From: Pseudomonas grimontii
GTDB lineage: Bacteria > Pseudomonadota > Gammaproteobacteria > Pseudomonadales > Pseudomonadaceae
Reading direction: 5' to 3'
DNA: 64,000 bases
NCBI RefSeq assembly: GCF_007858185.1
Contig: NZ_VFES01000002.1
Coordinates: 62,001 to 126,000, forward strand
Part shown: positions 1 to 8,731 of the stretch, one piece after another
Position numbering within the stretch: position 1 is the first letter of the stretch
Layout of the letters: each line of letters begins with the position of its first letter
Made by a program: the position numbers and the translations under genes
Notes under the pieces: generated by a model
Databases searched by the model: none
Seen by the model: the letters and a program-made list of their open reading frames with translations, nothing else
Told to the model about the DNA's origin: nothing

Positions 1-302
1 AAGCCGAAGAACTGCTGGGCCTGGACAACGAAACCATCCTGCACCGCCTGTACCACGAAGACCCCGTGCGCCTGTTCGACGCGCAAACCCTGCACTTCCA
101 CTGCAGCTGCTCTCGCGAGCGTTCAGGTAACGCCTTGGTCAGCCTGGGCCTGGAAGACGCGCAGAACCTGGTGGTGGAACACGGTGGCAATATCGAGATC
201 GACTGCCAGTTCTGCAACCAGCGCTACCTGTTCGACGCTGCCGATGTAGCACAATTGTTCGCCGGCGCAGGTATCGACACGCCTTCCGACACCCGCCACT
301 AA
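1..302 (+). CDS. hslO: 33 kDa chaperonin Hsp33, C-terminal part (5' end outside window)
   Basis: Hsp33 is a cytoplasmic redox-switched holdase chaperone that is activated by oxidation of a C-terminal zinc centre. The frame is open from base 3 to the TAA at 300-302, so only about the last 99 residues are present. The diagnostic zinc-binding cysteines are visible as C-x-C (HFHCSC) followed about 30 residues later by C-x-x-C (CQFC), which is the redox switch itself. The N-terminal substrate-binding domain lies before the window. The gene sits just upstream of pckA on the same strand, an arrangement I recall from other pseudomonads. A 180-base gap with its own candidate promoter separates the two, so co-transcription is not implied. 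Confidence 0.93.
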   Translation, partial: AEELLGLDNETILHRLYHEDPVRLFDAQTLHFHCSCSRERSGNALVSLGLEDAQNLVVEHGGNIEIDCQFCNQRYLFDAADVAQLFAGAGIDTPSDTRH

Positions 303-386
303 AACGTTTAAGCACAGGTAAATCACCTGACAAATGTCGGATTAGAGGTGTTCTGACGGGAGGGCCCTACTATTTTTGGGCTTTTC

Positions 387-395
387 TGGCATAAT
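387..395 (+). promoter_or_regulatory. candidate extended -10 promoter of pckA
   Basis: TGGCATAAT is an extended -10 element (TGn followed by CATAAT) about 87 bases before the pckA start. No good -35 hexamer is visible, which an extended -10 does not require. This is inference from sequence only. Confidence 0.25.
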
Positions 396-481
396 CCGGC
401 CCACTTTTTTCGCGGTAGTAGTGCGCAACTTTCTACTACAAAACGTTTGGAGCACTCGGCCATAGGCCGACGGGGAACCTC

Positions 482-2023
482 ATGACGCAAGCCAATAACG
501 CCGTATACACCGATCTGAGTGTTGACGATCTGGTCAAAGAAGCCCTGCAGCGCGGTGAAGGCGTGCTTGCCGATACCGGCGCGCTGGTCGTAGAAACCGG
601 TCACCGTACCGGCCGTTCGCCAGTCGACCGTTTCATCGTTGAAGAGCCTTCCACCCAGGATTCCATCGCCTGGGGCCCGATCAACCGCAAGTTCCCGGCC
701 GACAAGTTCGATGCCCTGTGGGCGCGCGTCGAGGCGTTCAACAACGCGCAGGAGCACTTCGTTTCCCATGTTCACGTAGGGGCTGCCGAAGACCACTACC
801 TGGCCGTGAAGATGACCACCCAGACTGCCTGGCAGAACCTCTTCGGTCGTTGCCTGTTCATCAACCCGGCCCAGTACAACCCGGCCGGCCGTGACGAGTG
901 GCAAGTGCTCAACGTGGCCAACTTCGAGTGCGTGCCTGAGCGTGACGGCACCAACTCCGACGGTTGCGTGATCCTCAACTTCGCCCAGAAAAAAGTGCTG
1001 ATCGCCGGCATGCGCTACGCCGGTGAAATGAAGAAAGCCATGTTCTCGGTGCAGAACTACCTGCTGCCGGCTTCCGACGTACTGCCGATGCACTGCGCCG
1101 CCAACATTGGCGAAGCAGGCGACGTGACCCTGTTCTTCGGCCTGTCCGGCACCGGCAAGACCACCCTGTCCGCCGACGAAAGCCGTTACCTGATCGGTGA
1201 CGACGAACACGGCTGGGGCGAAGGTGTGGTGTTCAACATCGAAGGCGGTTGCTATGCCAAGTGCATCGACCTGTCCGAGAAGAACGAACCGGTTATCTGG
1301 AAAGCCATCAAGCACGGCGCCGTACTGGAAAACGTCGTCATCGACGACGCCAAGCACGCCGACTATGCCGATGTCAGCCTGACCCAGAACAGCCGTGCCG
1401 CCTACCCGCTGGAGCACGTTGCCAAGCGTTCCGAGAAGAACCTGGGCGGCGAGCCAAACGCGGTGATCTTCCTGACCTGCGACCTGACCGGCGTACTGCC
1501 GCCAGTGTCCATCCTCAGCGAAGAACAAGCGGCCTACCACTTCCTGTCCGGCTACACCGCACTGGTGGGCTCGACCGAAATGGGTTCGGGCAGCGGCATC
1601 AAGTCGACCTTCTCCACCTGCTTCGGCGCGCCGTTCTTCCCACGCCCGGCCGGCGAATACGCAGAGCTGCTGATCAAGCGCATCCGCGGCTTCGGCTCCA
1701 AGGTCTACCTGGTCAACACCGGCTGGACCGGCGGCGGCTACGGCGTCGGTAAGCGCTTCAACATCCCGACCACGCGCGGCGTGATCGCAGCGATCCAGAG
1801 CGGCGCGTTGATCGGTGTTGAAACCGAACACCTCGACACCATCAACCTCGACGTGCCATTGACCGTACCGGGCGTTGAGACCGGCCTGTTGAACCCACGT
1901 AACACCTGGGCTGACAAGGCGGCTTACGATGAAGCAGCGAAGGCGCTGGCCGGTCTGTTCATCGAGAACTTCAAGAAGTTTGAAGTGAGCGACGCGATCA
2001 AGGCTGCGGGTCCGAAGTTGTAA
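482..2023 (+). CDS. pckA: phosphoenolpyruvate carboxykinase (ATP)
   Basis: PckA converts oxaloacetate and ATP to phosphoenolpyruvate and CO2, the entry step of gluconeogenesis in the cytoplasm when the cell grows on organic acids or amino acids. The 513-residue product has the usual length of the ATP-dependent family. The N-terminal substrate arginine motif (TGRSPVDRF) and the kinase-type P-loop [11 protein letters not shown] near residues 220-230 are both present, as is the glycine-rich [10 protein letters not shown] segment near residue 405 that precedes the conserved GKR. The ATG follows a purine-rich stretch (ggggaa). A strong bidirectional hairpin terminator follows directly, so the gene is probably monocistronic. 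A long antisense reading frame covers it but has no coding features. Confidence 0.99.
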   Translation: MTQANNAVYTDLSVDDLVKEALQRGEGVLADTGALVVETGHRTGRSPVDRFIVEEPSTQDSIAWGPINRKFPADKFDALWARVEAFNNAQEHFVSHVHVGAAEDHYLAVKMTTQTAWQNLFGRCLFINPAQYNPAGRDEWQVLNVANFECVPERDGTNSDGCVILNFAQKKVLIAGMRYAGEMKKAMFSVQNYLLPASDVLPMHCAANIGEAGDVTLFFGLSGTGKTTLSADESRYLIGDDEHGWGEGVVFNIEGGCYAKCIDLSEKNEPVIWKAIKHGAVLENVVIDDAKHADYADVSLTQNSRAAYPLEHVAKRSEKNLGGEPNAVIFLTCDLTGVLPPVSILSEEQAAYHFLSGYTALVGSTEMGSGSGIKSTFSTCFGAPFFPRPAGEYAELLIKRIRGFGSKVYLVNTGWTGGGYGVGKRFNIPTTRGVIAAIQSGALIGVETEHLDTINLDVPLTVPGVETGLLNPRNTWADKAAYDEAAKALAGLFIENFKKFEVSDAIKAAGPKL

Positions 2024-2042
2024 GATTCGGAAGCGGTTAAAA

Positions 2043-2068
2043 AGCCGCCCCTTGTGGGCGGCTTTTTT
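2043..2068 (+). terminator. intrinsic terminator after pckA
   Basis: The stem AAGCCGCCC/GGGCGGCTT has a short loop and is followed by six T. The complementary A run on the other side means it could also end the convergent transcript from the DMT gene. Confidence 0.9.
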
Positions 2069-2080
2069 GTGCGTGAAAGG

Positions 2081-2944
2081 TTAGTCGACGATATGCAGGA
2101 CCACCGCCCCGACCAGCACCAGCACAACCCCCAGCACTTGCACCGCCGACAACCGCTCCTTGAAAAACACAAACCCCAAGATCGCCGCAATCCCCCCTGA
2201 TAACGTACTGATCACCGTCACCACCGAAACCGACCCCGCCATCGCTCCCCACGAAAACGCCGAAAATCCCCCCAGGTTCATCAGGCTTGCCCCTGTCAGC
2301 GTGGCGCAGTTTTTCAGCGGCGGAATCTTCAGGCCGTCCTTGATCTTCAGCACCATCACCACCAGCACGCACAGCCCTACCAGGTAGCCGAGCCAAAGCA
2401 TGGTGATCGGCCCCAGCGCGGGCAGTGTGTAGCGACCTTGTAGCCAGAAGCTCGTGCCGTATAGCAACGCGGCAAGCATCGCGTAAGCGATGGAGCGGTT
2501 TGAACTGCTGTGCGGGATGCCATTGTCCTTGTGGAGGCTGGAAAGGATCACGCCGATGACGCACAGGGCGATGCAACCGAGTTGGATCAGGCTGATGTGT
2601 TCGCCGCTGGCCCAGGACAGCAGTGTGGTGACGACGCCGTAGGACGTCACCAGCGGCGCCACGATGGCGGCTTTGCCCAGGGCGAAGGCCTTGGACAGGG
2701 CAAGGGCGCCGGAGACGGTGAACAGTGCGGCGGCAATGCCCAGCAGCCAGACGCTCATCGAGGCGTTCAGGGATTTGAAGAGCAAGGCGGGGAAGATGAT
2801 CAGCAGCAAGGTCATGATCACGAAGCCGAGGGCCTGGCCGAAGTACACCGCGCGCTTAACGCCCACGGCCCTGGCGTTGAGACCCACGAGGAAATCCGTA
2901 CCACCCCAGAGCAGGGCGGCCAGCAGGCCCATTGTTACGTCCAT
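2081..2944 (-). CDS. DMT-family (EamA) membrane transporter
   Basis: This 287-residue protein has about ten hydrophobic segments arranged as two EamA-type halves, the usual layout of the drug/metabolite transporter superfamily in the inner membrane. Glycine-rich segments such as LLWGGTDFLVG near the N terminus and ALLYGTSFWLQG at the start of the second half match the family's internal duplication. The substrate cannot be told from sequence. It converges on pckA and shares the terminator between them. No neighbour on the same strand is close enough to suggest an operon, since the DUF1493 gene upstream ends about 40 bases before its start and differs in base composition. Confidence 0.85.
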   Translation of the reverse strand: MDVTMGLLAALLWGGTDFLVGLNARAVGVKRAVYFGQALGFVIMTLLLIIFPALLFKSLNASMSVWLLGIAAALFTVSGALALSKAFALGKAAIVAPLVTSYGVVTTLLSWASGEHISLIQLGCIALCVIGVILSSLHKDNGIPHSSSNRSIAYAMLAALLYGTSFWLQGRYTLPALGPITMLWLGYLVGLCVLVVMVLKIKDGLKIPPLKNCATLTGASLMNLGGFSAFSWGAMAGSVSVVTVISTLSGGIAAILGFVFFKERLSAVQVLGVVLVLVGAVVLHIVD

Positions 2945-2985
2945 GTAAGGTCCTTAGTTGTTTTGAGTGCGGGGCCGGTGTTCGC

Positions 2986-3615
2986 TCAGCTGAGGTTTTC
3001 CAGTGTCTGTGTGTCCCAGCTGTGGGTCTTGATGGCCAGGTAGAGCATGCCGATGGTCAGCGGGACCTTGTCGCCATGCCCCTTGCCCCGGCGTTTGAGG
3101 AACACGTCAAAAACCGGTGGGTTAAAGTAACGATAAGTGTCGTAGTCGCCCAGGTCGAGGGCGAATTCCTGCTCCAGCGCTTCCATGAGTTGCTTGGCTT
3201 CACTGCCGTCACAGCCCAGGTCGAAATTGAGCGAGGTTTGCAGGCGGACGGTCTTGTGTTTCGGCAGGCCGATTTCTTCGTGCAGCAGTTGCAGGAGTTG
3301 CTGCATGACAGGGTCTTCGGGGACGTTGGGGGCGAGGTTCATGGTGGGGGCACGCTGGAGTGGATGAAGGGGCTGGTTGCGTTGGAGGCGGTATTTGTTT
3401 CGAGTGATGAAGAGCGCCAAGCCTATCAAGAATACAAAGACAGGTAGGAGGGGCATTCTGAGGATCACCGCTACATAGGGTAGTAGGAACGTCAAAATAA
3501 GACCTGTTGTAAGACATGTGACTGCGAAGTGCTTTCTGAGCATTGGGTCTGTGATTTGGTAGTGCAGCACCAAATAGATAATGAGAAAGGAAGCGGATTG
3601 AAGGTAAAGGGCCAT
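2986..3615 (-). CDS. DUF1493 family protein with N-terminal membrane segments
   Basis: The C-terminal half carries the DUF1493 signature, including DYDTYRYFNPPVFDVF and the preceding acidic FDLGCDGSEA segment. This family is thought to resemble acyl carrier proteins, but its role is unknown. The N-terminal third has two or three hydrophobic segments, so the domain is probably held at the inner membrane facing the cytoplasm. An ATG at 3642 is possible and would overlap the upstream gene by 23 bases. I prefer the ATG at 3615, four bases after the upstream stop, because the protein then starts straight into its membrane segment. Neither start has a clear ribosome binding site. Composition is AT-richer than the surroundings. 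Confidence 0.7.
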   Translation of the reverse strand: MALYLQSASFLIIYLVLHYQITDPMLRKHFAVTCLTTGLILTFLLPYVAVILRMPLLPVFVFLIGLALFITRNKYRLQRNQPLHPLQRAPTMNLAPNVPEDPVMQQLLQLLHEEIGLPKHKTVRLQTSLNFDLGCDGSEAKQLMEALEQEFALDLGDYDTYRYFNPPVFDVFLKRRGKGHGDKVPLTIGMLYLAIKTHSWDTQTLENLS

Positions 3616-3619
3616 GTCA

Positions 3620-4129
3620 CTAAGACTCGTCCGAGTAGACATGCATTGAGAGTGTTGACCGCTGAGGCCCTATGCCTCCTCTCACACTGGCATCCAGACC
3701 GATGATGATGTCTCCAGCGTGATATCTACGAAGCTTGCCGGAAATCGTATCTCCAACGAAGCCCGCGGTTACGGTTGAAATGGCAATCCCCGGTGCTTTA
3801 ACCGCTCCGGAGATTATTTGTTTGATGAGCACGTTTTGGTCGTTTAACCGATCGGCCTGATTCCGTCTCAAAGGATGGGAAATCGCGACCGCCATTTCGC
3901 ATGGCAAATCTCTGGCCAGCATTTTTTCGTACAGCCTACGTATCTGATCGCGCATTTGTCGCGCTGCCGTTTTTGTTTCAAGCAGGCATAGATTGACCAA
4001 AGCATGCCGATTGTCAGGCACAACAGTGAAGCGAATCTCTGTGAAGATGACGTCATAGTGGCAGATGTGTTGAGTCCTTTCGATGTTCACAGGTTTCTGC
4101 CGAGAAAGTTGAGACCGCGCTATTTTCAT
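3620..4129 (-). CDS. hypothetical protein paired with the DUF1493 gene
   Basis: I do not recognise this 169-residue protein. It has no signal peptide or membrane segment. Its C-terminal third (GFVGDTISGKLRRYHAG followed by a GLDASVRGGIGPQRS segment) is glycine-rich and looks folded. Its stop lies four to five bases before the preferred start of the DUF1493 gene, so the two are very likely an operon. The start shown has no evident ribosome binding site and upstream sequence quickly becomes repeat-rich and non-coding, so the gene may be a 3' remnant of something longer. Base composition is noticeably AT-richer than pckA or the helicase gene, which suggests horizontal acquisition of the pair. 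Confidence 0.55.
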   Translation of the reverse strand: MKIARSQLSRQKPVNIERTQHICHYDVIFTEIRFTVVPDNRHALVNLCLLETKTAARQMRDQIRRLYEKMLARDLPCEMAVAISHPLRRNQADRLNDQNVLIKQIISGAVKAPGIAISTVTAGFVGDTISGKLRRYHAGDIIIGLDASVRGGIGPQRSTLSMHVYSDES

Positions 4130-4272
4130 TCAGCTACGGGTAACTTCTGTAGAGGGTCAAGCGGGTGTTTGGAGCAGTTTGGGAAGAGGATGTCGCGGTG
4201 TTTGGAGGTTTCCTACGGCCGTTTCCGGCATTTGTGGCTTGGCAGTGATTTAACAAGCAAAGCTGGTCGGTT

Positions 4273-4371
4273 ATAGGAGCGAACTTGTTCGCGAAAAACT
4301 CAAGGACGCCGCGTTTGTTCTGGTTTACCGCGTCATCGTTGATGATGTTCGCGAGCAAGCTCGCTCCTACA
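4273..4371. repeat. REP pair (inverted), aggagcgaacttgttcgcg family
   Basis: Two palindromic units face each other: ATAGGAGCGAACTTGTTCGC at the left and its near-complement GCGAGCAAGCTCGCTCCTAC at the right, about 50 bases apart. This is the layout of a Pseudomonas REPIN. The 293-base gap between the hypothetical gene and fic is otherwise empty. Confidence 0.85.
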
Positions 4372-4422
4372 AAGGGTGTTGCTTAGATTTCAGATCGCTC
4401 CCACGCAGAGCGTGAGGAACGA

Positions 4423-5022
4423 TCACTGCCCGGCAGGCCTGCTGATACACCGCTCAAAAATCGCCTCCAAGCCCCGATAATCACACGCCACCGCGTCAAT
4501 ATTCGCCGGTATCCATGCCGCGTGTTTGACCAGCCACCAGTTCACCGAGAACCCCGCGTTCACGATGATCTGTTCAAACAAAATCCGCTGCGCCCGGCCG
4601 TTGCCCTCGCGGAAAGGGTGGATGACGTTGAGGTCGCCATAAGCTTCGGCAATCTTGCTCACCAACTCGGTTTGGCTGGCGCCGACAAACCAGTTGGCCT
4701 CGGCCATCTGCCGGATGATCTTCGCGGCTTCCGGTGGGATGCGTTCCGGGGTGCAGAACAGGGTGTCGCCCTTTTGGATGTTGACGCTGCGTAGCTCACC
4801 GGCCCAGTCGTAGACGTCACCGAACAGCGTGCGGTGGATGTGTTGCAGGCGTTCGAGGTCGTAGGGCGGGGGGAAGAGCGGGAGGCTGCCTACGGCGATT
4901 TCGGATAATTCCCGCTCAGCCTGGTGCAGGCGAGTTTCGTCGAGCAAATCGAGGCGGTTGCGCAGGACGCTGCTACCGGGATAGCAGTACGGATCCTGGC
5001 CCACCCCGTATTTGTCGAGCAT
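4423..5022 (-). CDS. Fic-domain AMP-transferase toxin (class I)
   Basis: Fic enzymes transfer AMP from ATP to hydroxyl groups of target proteins, and small bacterial Fic toxins of this class are known to target DNA gyrase and topoisomerase IV. The 199-residue product contains a complete catalytic motif HPFREGNGR at residues 135-143, including the catalytic histidine and the final arginine, so it looks active. The beta-flap segment (GELRSVNIQKGDT, about residues 75-87) that docks the target is present. The ATG overlaps the stop of the upstream antitoxin gene by one base (TGATG), so translation is coupled. The enzyme has no inhibitory helix of its own, which fits a two-gene toxin-antitoxin arrangement. 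Confidence 0.92.
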   Translation of the reverse strand: MLDKYGVGQDPYCYPGSSVLRNRLDLLDETRLHQAERELSEIAVGSLPLFPPPYDLERLQHIHRTLFGDVYDWAGELRSVNIQKGDTLFCTPERIPPEAAKIIRQMAEANWFVGASQTELVSKIAEAYGDLNVIHPFREGNGRAQRILFEQIIVNAGFSVNWWLVKHAAWIPANIDAVACDYRGLEAIFERCISRPAGQ

Positions 5023-5192
5023 CAGCGTGGCGTGTTGCGGTACTTGGCAAGCACGGTTTCGCGGGTCGGCAGGGGTTTGTCGACGTCGGCCGGTTGGGTG
5101 TCGAACCCTTCCAGGCGCAGGCTGGCCAGGTAATTGGAACGGCGGATCTTGTGGTAATGATCCTGTTTTTGCTCAAACGTCAGTTCGCTCAT
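5022..5192 (-). CDS. YhfG-type Fic antitoxin, 56 residues
   Basis: A short frame starting ATGAGCGAACTG at 5192 runs to a TGA that overlaps the fic start by one base. The 56-residue product reads MSELTFEQKQDHYHKIRR at its start and contains SLRLEG at residues 24-29. This matches the class I Fic inhibitory motif [S/T]xxxE[G/N], whose glutamate blocks productive ATP binding in the partner toxin. Size, position and motif all match the small YhfG/FicA/VbhA-like antitoxins. The gene is not preceded by another close gene on this strand, so the promoter of the pair should lie in 5193-5300. Assignment of the motif is seen directly; antitoxin function is inferred from the family. Confidence 0.85.
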   Translation of the reverse strand: MSELTFEQKQDHYHKIRRSNYLASLRLEGFDTQPADVDKPLPTRETVLAKYRNTPR

Positions 5193-5368
5193 CGCAGCGC
5201 ACTCCTGGGTAGCAAGGTTTGATTGTAGCGCAATGCTTCAACGGGAAGGCGGGATAAAAACCACGTCACATTCTGTACAAAAAATCCGCCGACACTCGGA
5301 ATTCAGCGTATGTTTCACCGCAAAATCTTGTAGGGCGATTTCCGCCCGCTACTTAAAGGGAGTTAAGC

Positions 5369-6544
5369 ATGGGTTTGCTTCGTGTTGCTTCGGCGATGTC
5401 GTTGTGTGCGGTGGCTTTTTCGGTCCAGGCCGGGCAGTTGCCGATCGAAGTGCTCAGTGCGGTGGTCAAGGACCAGAAAATCGCTGATGCCGAAGTGCTG
5501 CTGCAACGTAACGGCGCACAGAATGTGGTGGGCCGCACCAACGCCCAGGGCCAGGTGACGCTGACCAGTGAGGCCGCCGATGATGCGAGCAACCTGCTGA
5601 TCATCAAGAAACCTGGCTACTCCAACCTGGTGGTGAAGTGCCCATGCGCGGGCATGACCTACGCCATCAGCCCGGTGATGGAAAACCTCGATGGCCTGCG
5701 TGTGGTGCTGACCTGGGGCAAGACGCCGAGTGACCTCGACTCCCACATGATTTTCCCCGGCAATAACATCTACTTCGAGAACCAGAAGGGTACCGACGCC
5801 GAGTTGGATGTGGATGACACCGACAGCTACGGTCCGGAAACCATCACCCTGCAGAAAAAGCACTACGGCGAAAGCTACGTCTATGCCGTGCACGACTACA
5901 GCAATGGCGGCAACCCAGGCTCGCGCCAGTTGTCCGACAGCGAAGCCAAGGTGTTCGTGTACATGGGCCAATCGCTGGTGCGTACTTACTACGTGCCTAA
6001 GAACCGCAGCGGCAACCTGTGGACGGTGTTCCGCATGACCGGCAGCGGCGACTTCCAGGACATCAACACCTTCAGCGGCGTGACAGTGAATGCCGCCAAT
6101 GTGCTCAACGAAGTCAAACCGCTGCTGGATGACAGCGTGGCGGTCACCGCAGTCACCGTCAGCTCTTCCGTACAAACCGATGCGAAACGTCTGAACCTTC
6201 AGGGCGAAGCGGCCTACCAGGCCGGCAAACTTGACCAGGCCATCGACCTGTTCCGCCAGGCTATCGAGCTGGACAATGGGTTCGGCAAGGCCTACGGCAA
6301 CCTTGGCCTGGCGTATCAGAAAGCCGGCAACACTGCCGAGTCGATCTGGGCCAACCGCAAGGCTATCGCCCTTGCCACCGGCGCCAATGCTGCCACCGTG
6401 CGTGCAGGTGCCTACTACAACATTGCGCGGATCTACGAAGCGGCGGGGCAGTTCGCGGATGCGTTGCGTCACTACCAGTTGGCCAAGGAACAGAAGGCCA
6501 ATCCGGTGTATGACACGGCGATTGAGCGGGTGCAGAACCGCTGA
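5369..6544 (+). CDS. secreted YfaP-like DUF2135 protein with TPR repeats
   Basis: The first 21 residues form a Sec signal peptide ending near VQA. After a carboxypeptidase-regulatory-like N-terminal beta domain comes a DUF2135 segment (about residues 110-200) marked by TWGKTPSDLDSHMIFPG and the acidic DVDDTDSYGPET loop, which looks metal-binding. The last 120 residues hold two to three TPR units (for example AAYQAGKLDQAIDLFRQAIE). E. coli YfaP is the best-known relative and its function is not established. The protein should be periplasmic or surface-associated and act through protein contacts. The ATG follows a ggagttaag ribosome binding site. It stands alone, with a REP-like hairpin after it. 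Confidence 0.85.
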   Translation: MGLLRVASAMSLCAVAFSVQAGQLPIEVLSAVVKDQKIADAEVLLQRNGAQNVVGRTNAQGQVTLTSEAADDASNLLIIKKPGYSNLVVKCPCAGMTYAISPVMENLDGLRVVLTWGKTPSDLDSHMIFPGNNIYFENQKGTDAELDVDDTDSYGPETITLQKKHYGESYVYAVHDYSNGGNPGSRQLSDSEAKVFVYMGQSLVRTYYVPKNRSGNLWTVFRMTGSGDFQDINTFSGVTVNAANVLNEVKPLLDDSVAVTAVTVSSSVQTDAKRLNLQGEAAYQAGKLDQAIDLFRQAIELDNGFGKAYGNLGLAYQKAGNTAESIWANRKAIALATGANAATVRAGAYYNIARIYEAAGQFADALRHYQLAKEQKANPVYDTAIERVQNR

Positions 6545-6565
6545 TTCAGCTGTAGCGCAGTTCTG

Positions 6566-6600
6566 AAATGTGGGCGGGGGGCAATCCCCCTCCCACATTT
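6566..6600. repeat. single REP hairpin, aaatgtgggagggg family
   Basis: AAATGTGGGCGGGGGG and TCCCCCTCCCACATTT form a near-perfect hairpin with a three-base loop, directly after the DUF2135 gene. It belongs to the same family as the longer pairs at 9191, 14741 and 17003. Confidence 0.8.
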
Positions 6601-6770
6601 GGTTTGTGGTGTTCCTACATCCACAGTCGAACTTGTCGAATTTGGCCCAAGGCCATTGCTGCACCCTGTGTATCATCCTGTCTCTTTTTTCCATGCGACC
6701 TTTCTCGATTCGCTGAACTTACTGGGCTACGTTTTTAAGCCACTTTCAGCGGTCAATGGAGTGACAGCCT

Positions 6771-8708
6771 ATGCACGACACCCTCCAGCAGGTCTTTGGT
6801 TATCCACAGTTTCGTTTGGGCCAGGAAGAAACGGTCAGCGCCGTACTGGCCGGTCGTTCGGCTGCGGCCATTTTTCCTACGGGGTCGGGCAAGTCCCTGT
6901 GTTATCAGCTGTCGGCGGTGTTGCTGCCGCACCTGACGCTGGTGGTGTCGCCGCTGTTGGCGTTGATGCAGGACCAGTTGGGCTTCCTGCAGCGCCACGG
7001 TATTTCGGCGGGCAGTATCGATTCGGCGCAAAGTCGTGAGGACGCCAATGACGTGATGGCTCGTGCGCGTTCGGGCGAGTTGAAAATCCTGATGATTTCC
7101 GTGGAACGCTTGAAGAACGAGCGCTTTCGCAACTTCCTGCAAAGTGTGCAGATCTCGCTGCTGGTGGTGGATGAGGCGCACTGTATTTCCGAGTGGGGTC
7201 ACAACTTCCGCCCGGACTATTTGAAGCTGCCGGACTACCAGCGCCAGTTCAAGATCCCACAAGCGCTGCTGCTGACGGCTACGGCCACGCCCAAGGTGAT
7301 TGCCGACATGCAGGCCAAGTTCGCCATTGCACCGGACGACGTGGTCACCACGGGCTTCTACCGGCCTAACCTCAACCTGTTGGTGGAGCCGGTCGCCGGT
7401 GCGGACAAACGTCGTCGCCTGGTGCAGTGGATGAACGAGCGGGCCAACCAGCCCAGCATCGTCTATGTCACCTTGCAAAAAACCGCCGAGCAGATTGCCG
7501 AGCATCTGAACCGCAACGGCATCCAGGCCGAGGCGTATCACGCCGGCTTGCCCCACGACAGGCGTGAGGGCATCCAGCAGCGCTTCATGGGTGGGCGCTC
7601 CAATTGCATCGTCGCCACCATCGCGTTCGGCATGGGCATCGACAAGAGTGACATCCGCAATGTGGTGCATTTTGACCTGCCCAAATCCATCGAGAACTAC
7701 AGCCAGGAAATCGGCCGCGCGGGGCGTGATGGGCTGCCCTCGGACTGCCTGGTATTGGCCAACCGCGACAGCCTCAATGTGCTGGAAAACTTTGTGTATG
7801 GCGATACGCCCGAGCAGGACGGTATTCGCCGTGTGCTGGAGGAGCTACAGGCGGCGAGGAGTGACGGCCAGTGGGAGTTCTTGCTGCGGTCGTTATCGGA
7901 CCACAGCAACATTCGCGAGCTGCCGCTGAAGACCCTGTTGGTGCAACTGGAGCTCAAGGGCGTTATAGCGCCGCGCTACGCGTTTTATGCCGAGTACCGC
8001 TTCAAGTACCTGATCGAACCCGAGGCGTTGCTGGCGCGTTTTTCCGGCGAGCGCCAGCAGTTTGTCGCGGCGATTATCCAAGTGTGCAAGCGCGCGAAAA
8101 CCTGGGCGACCGTGGATTTCGACGCGCTTTATCAGCAACACAATGCCGAGCGCAGCCGCGTGGTGAAGGCGCTGGATTACTTCCAGGAGCAAGGCCTCAT
8201 CGAGTTGGAAAGCAAGCAGATGACTGAGGTCTACAGCCTGCTGGATACCGACTTTGACCCACAGGTGTTGAGCGTCGAGTTATACACAGGCTTCAAGCAA
8301 CACGAGGTGACGGAAGTGGCGCGGATTCACGCCATGCTTGATCTGTTCGCCACTGAGCATTGCCTGGGGCAGCGGCTGGCCGGGTACTTCGGCGATGAAA
8401 ATGCACCGCAGCGCTGCGGGCACTGTTCTGTGTGCCACGGCCATGTCGCGCATTTGCCGGCGCCGCCGAGCCTGCCGCCGCTTGTGGATAAAAACTTCAT
8501 GGGGCTGTGCGGTGATTTTATCCACAGGCATCATGAGCACACCGGCCAATTGCCGGGCGCTGAGCGGCTGACACGTTTCCTGGGCGGTATCAGCGTGCCG
8601 TTGTTTACCAAGTTGAAGGCGCGGGGCATTCCCGGTTTTGCTGCGCTGGAGGACTACCCCTACGCCGATGTGCGTGAGTGGGCCCAAGCCCATTTGAATG
8701 ACCTGTAA
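6771..8708 (+). CDS. RecQ-family ATP-dependent DNA helicase
   Basis: RecQ-type helicases unwind DNA 3' to 5' in recombination and replication-fork repair. The 645-residue product has helicase motif 0 (FGYPQFRLGQEE), Walker A PTGSGKS at residues 36-42, DEAH near residue 134 followed by CISEWGHNFRPDY (the RecQ aromatic loop), and motif VI QEIGRAGRDG. The zinc-binding cysteines of the RecQ-Ct domain are seen near residues 535-560 (CGHCSVC). There is no recognisable HRDC domain; the last 100 residues are of a different type, so this is not the canonical recQ but the shorter-tailed paralogue found in many pseudomonads. Three perfect DnaA-box nonamers lie inside the gene (see findings). Confidence 0.93.
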   Translation: MHDTLQQVFGYPQFRLGQEETVSAVLAGRSAAAIFPTGSGKSLCYQLSAVLLPHLTLVVSPLLALMQDQLGFLQRHGISAGSIDSAQSREDANDVMARARSGELKILMISVERLKNERFRNFLQSVQISLLVVDEAHCISEWGHNFRPDYLKLPDYQRQFKIPQALLLTATATPKVIADMQAKFAIAPDDVVTTGFYRPNLNLLVEPVAGADKRRRLVQWMNERANQPSIVYVTLQKTAEQIAEHLNRNGIQAEAYHAGLPHDRREGIQQRFMGGRSNCIVATIAFGMGIDKSDIRNVVHFDLPKSIENYSQEIGRAGRDGLPSDCLVLANRDSLNVLENFVYGDTPEQDGIRRVLEELQAARSDGQWEFLLRSLSDHSNIRELPLKTLLVQLELKGVIAPRYAFYAEYRFKYLIEPEALLARFSGERQQFVAAIIQVCKRAKTWATVDFDALYQQHNAERSRVVKALDYFQEQGLIELESKQMTEVYSLLDTDFDPQVLSVELYTGFKQHEVTEVARIHAMLDLFATEHCLGQRLAGYFGDENAPQRCGHCSVCHGHVAHLPAPPSLPPLVDKNFMGLCGDFIHRHHEHTGQLPGAERLTRFLGGISVPLFTKLKARGIPGFAALEDYPYADVREWAQAHLNDL

Positions 8709-8731
8709 CCCTACTTTCATGAGACGTGCCC

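Noticed and set aside
323..1831. 502-codon open frame antisense to pckA
   Set aside because: It is the complement of a clearly coding gene in GC-rich DNA, has no ribosome binding site and no family signature.
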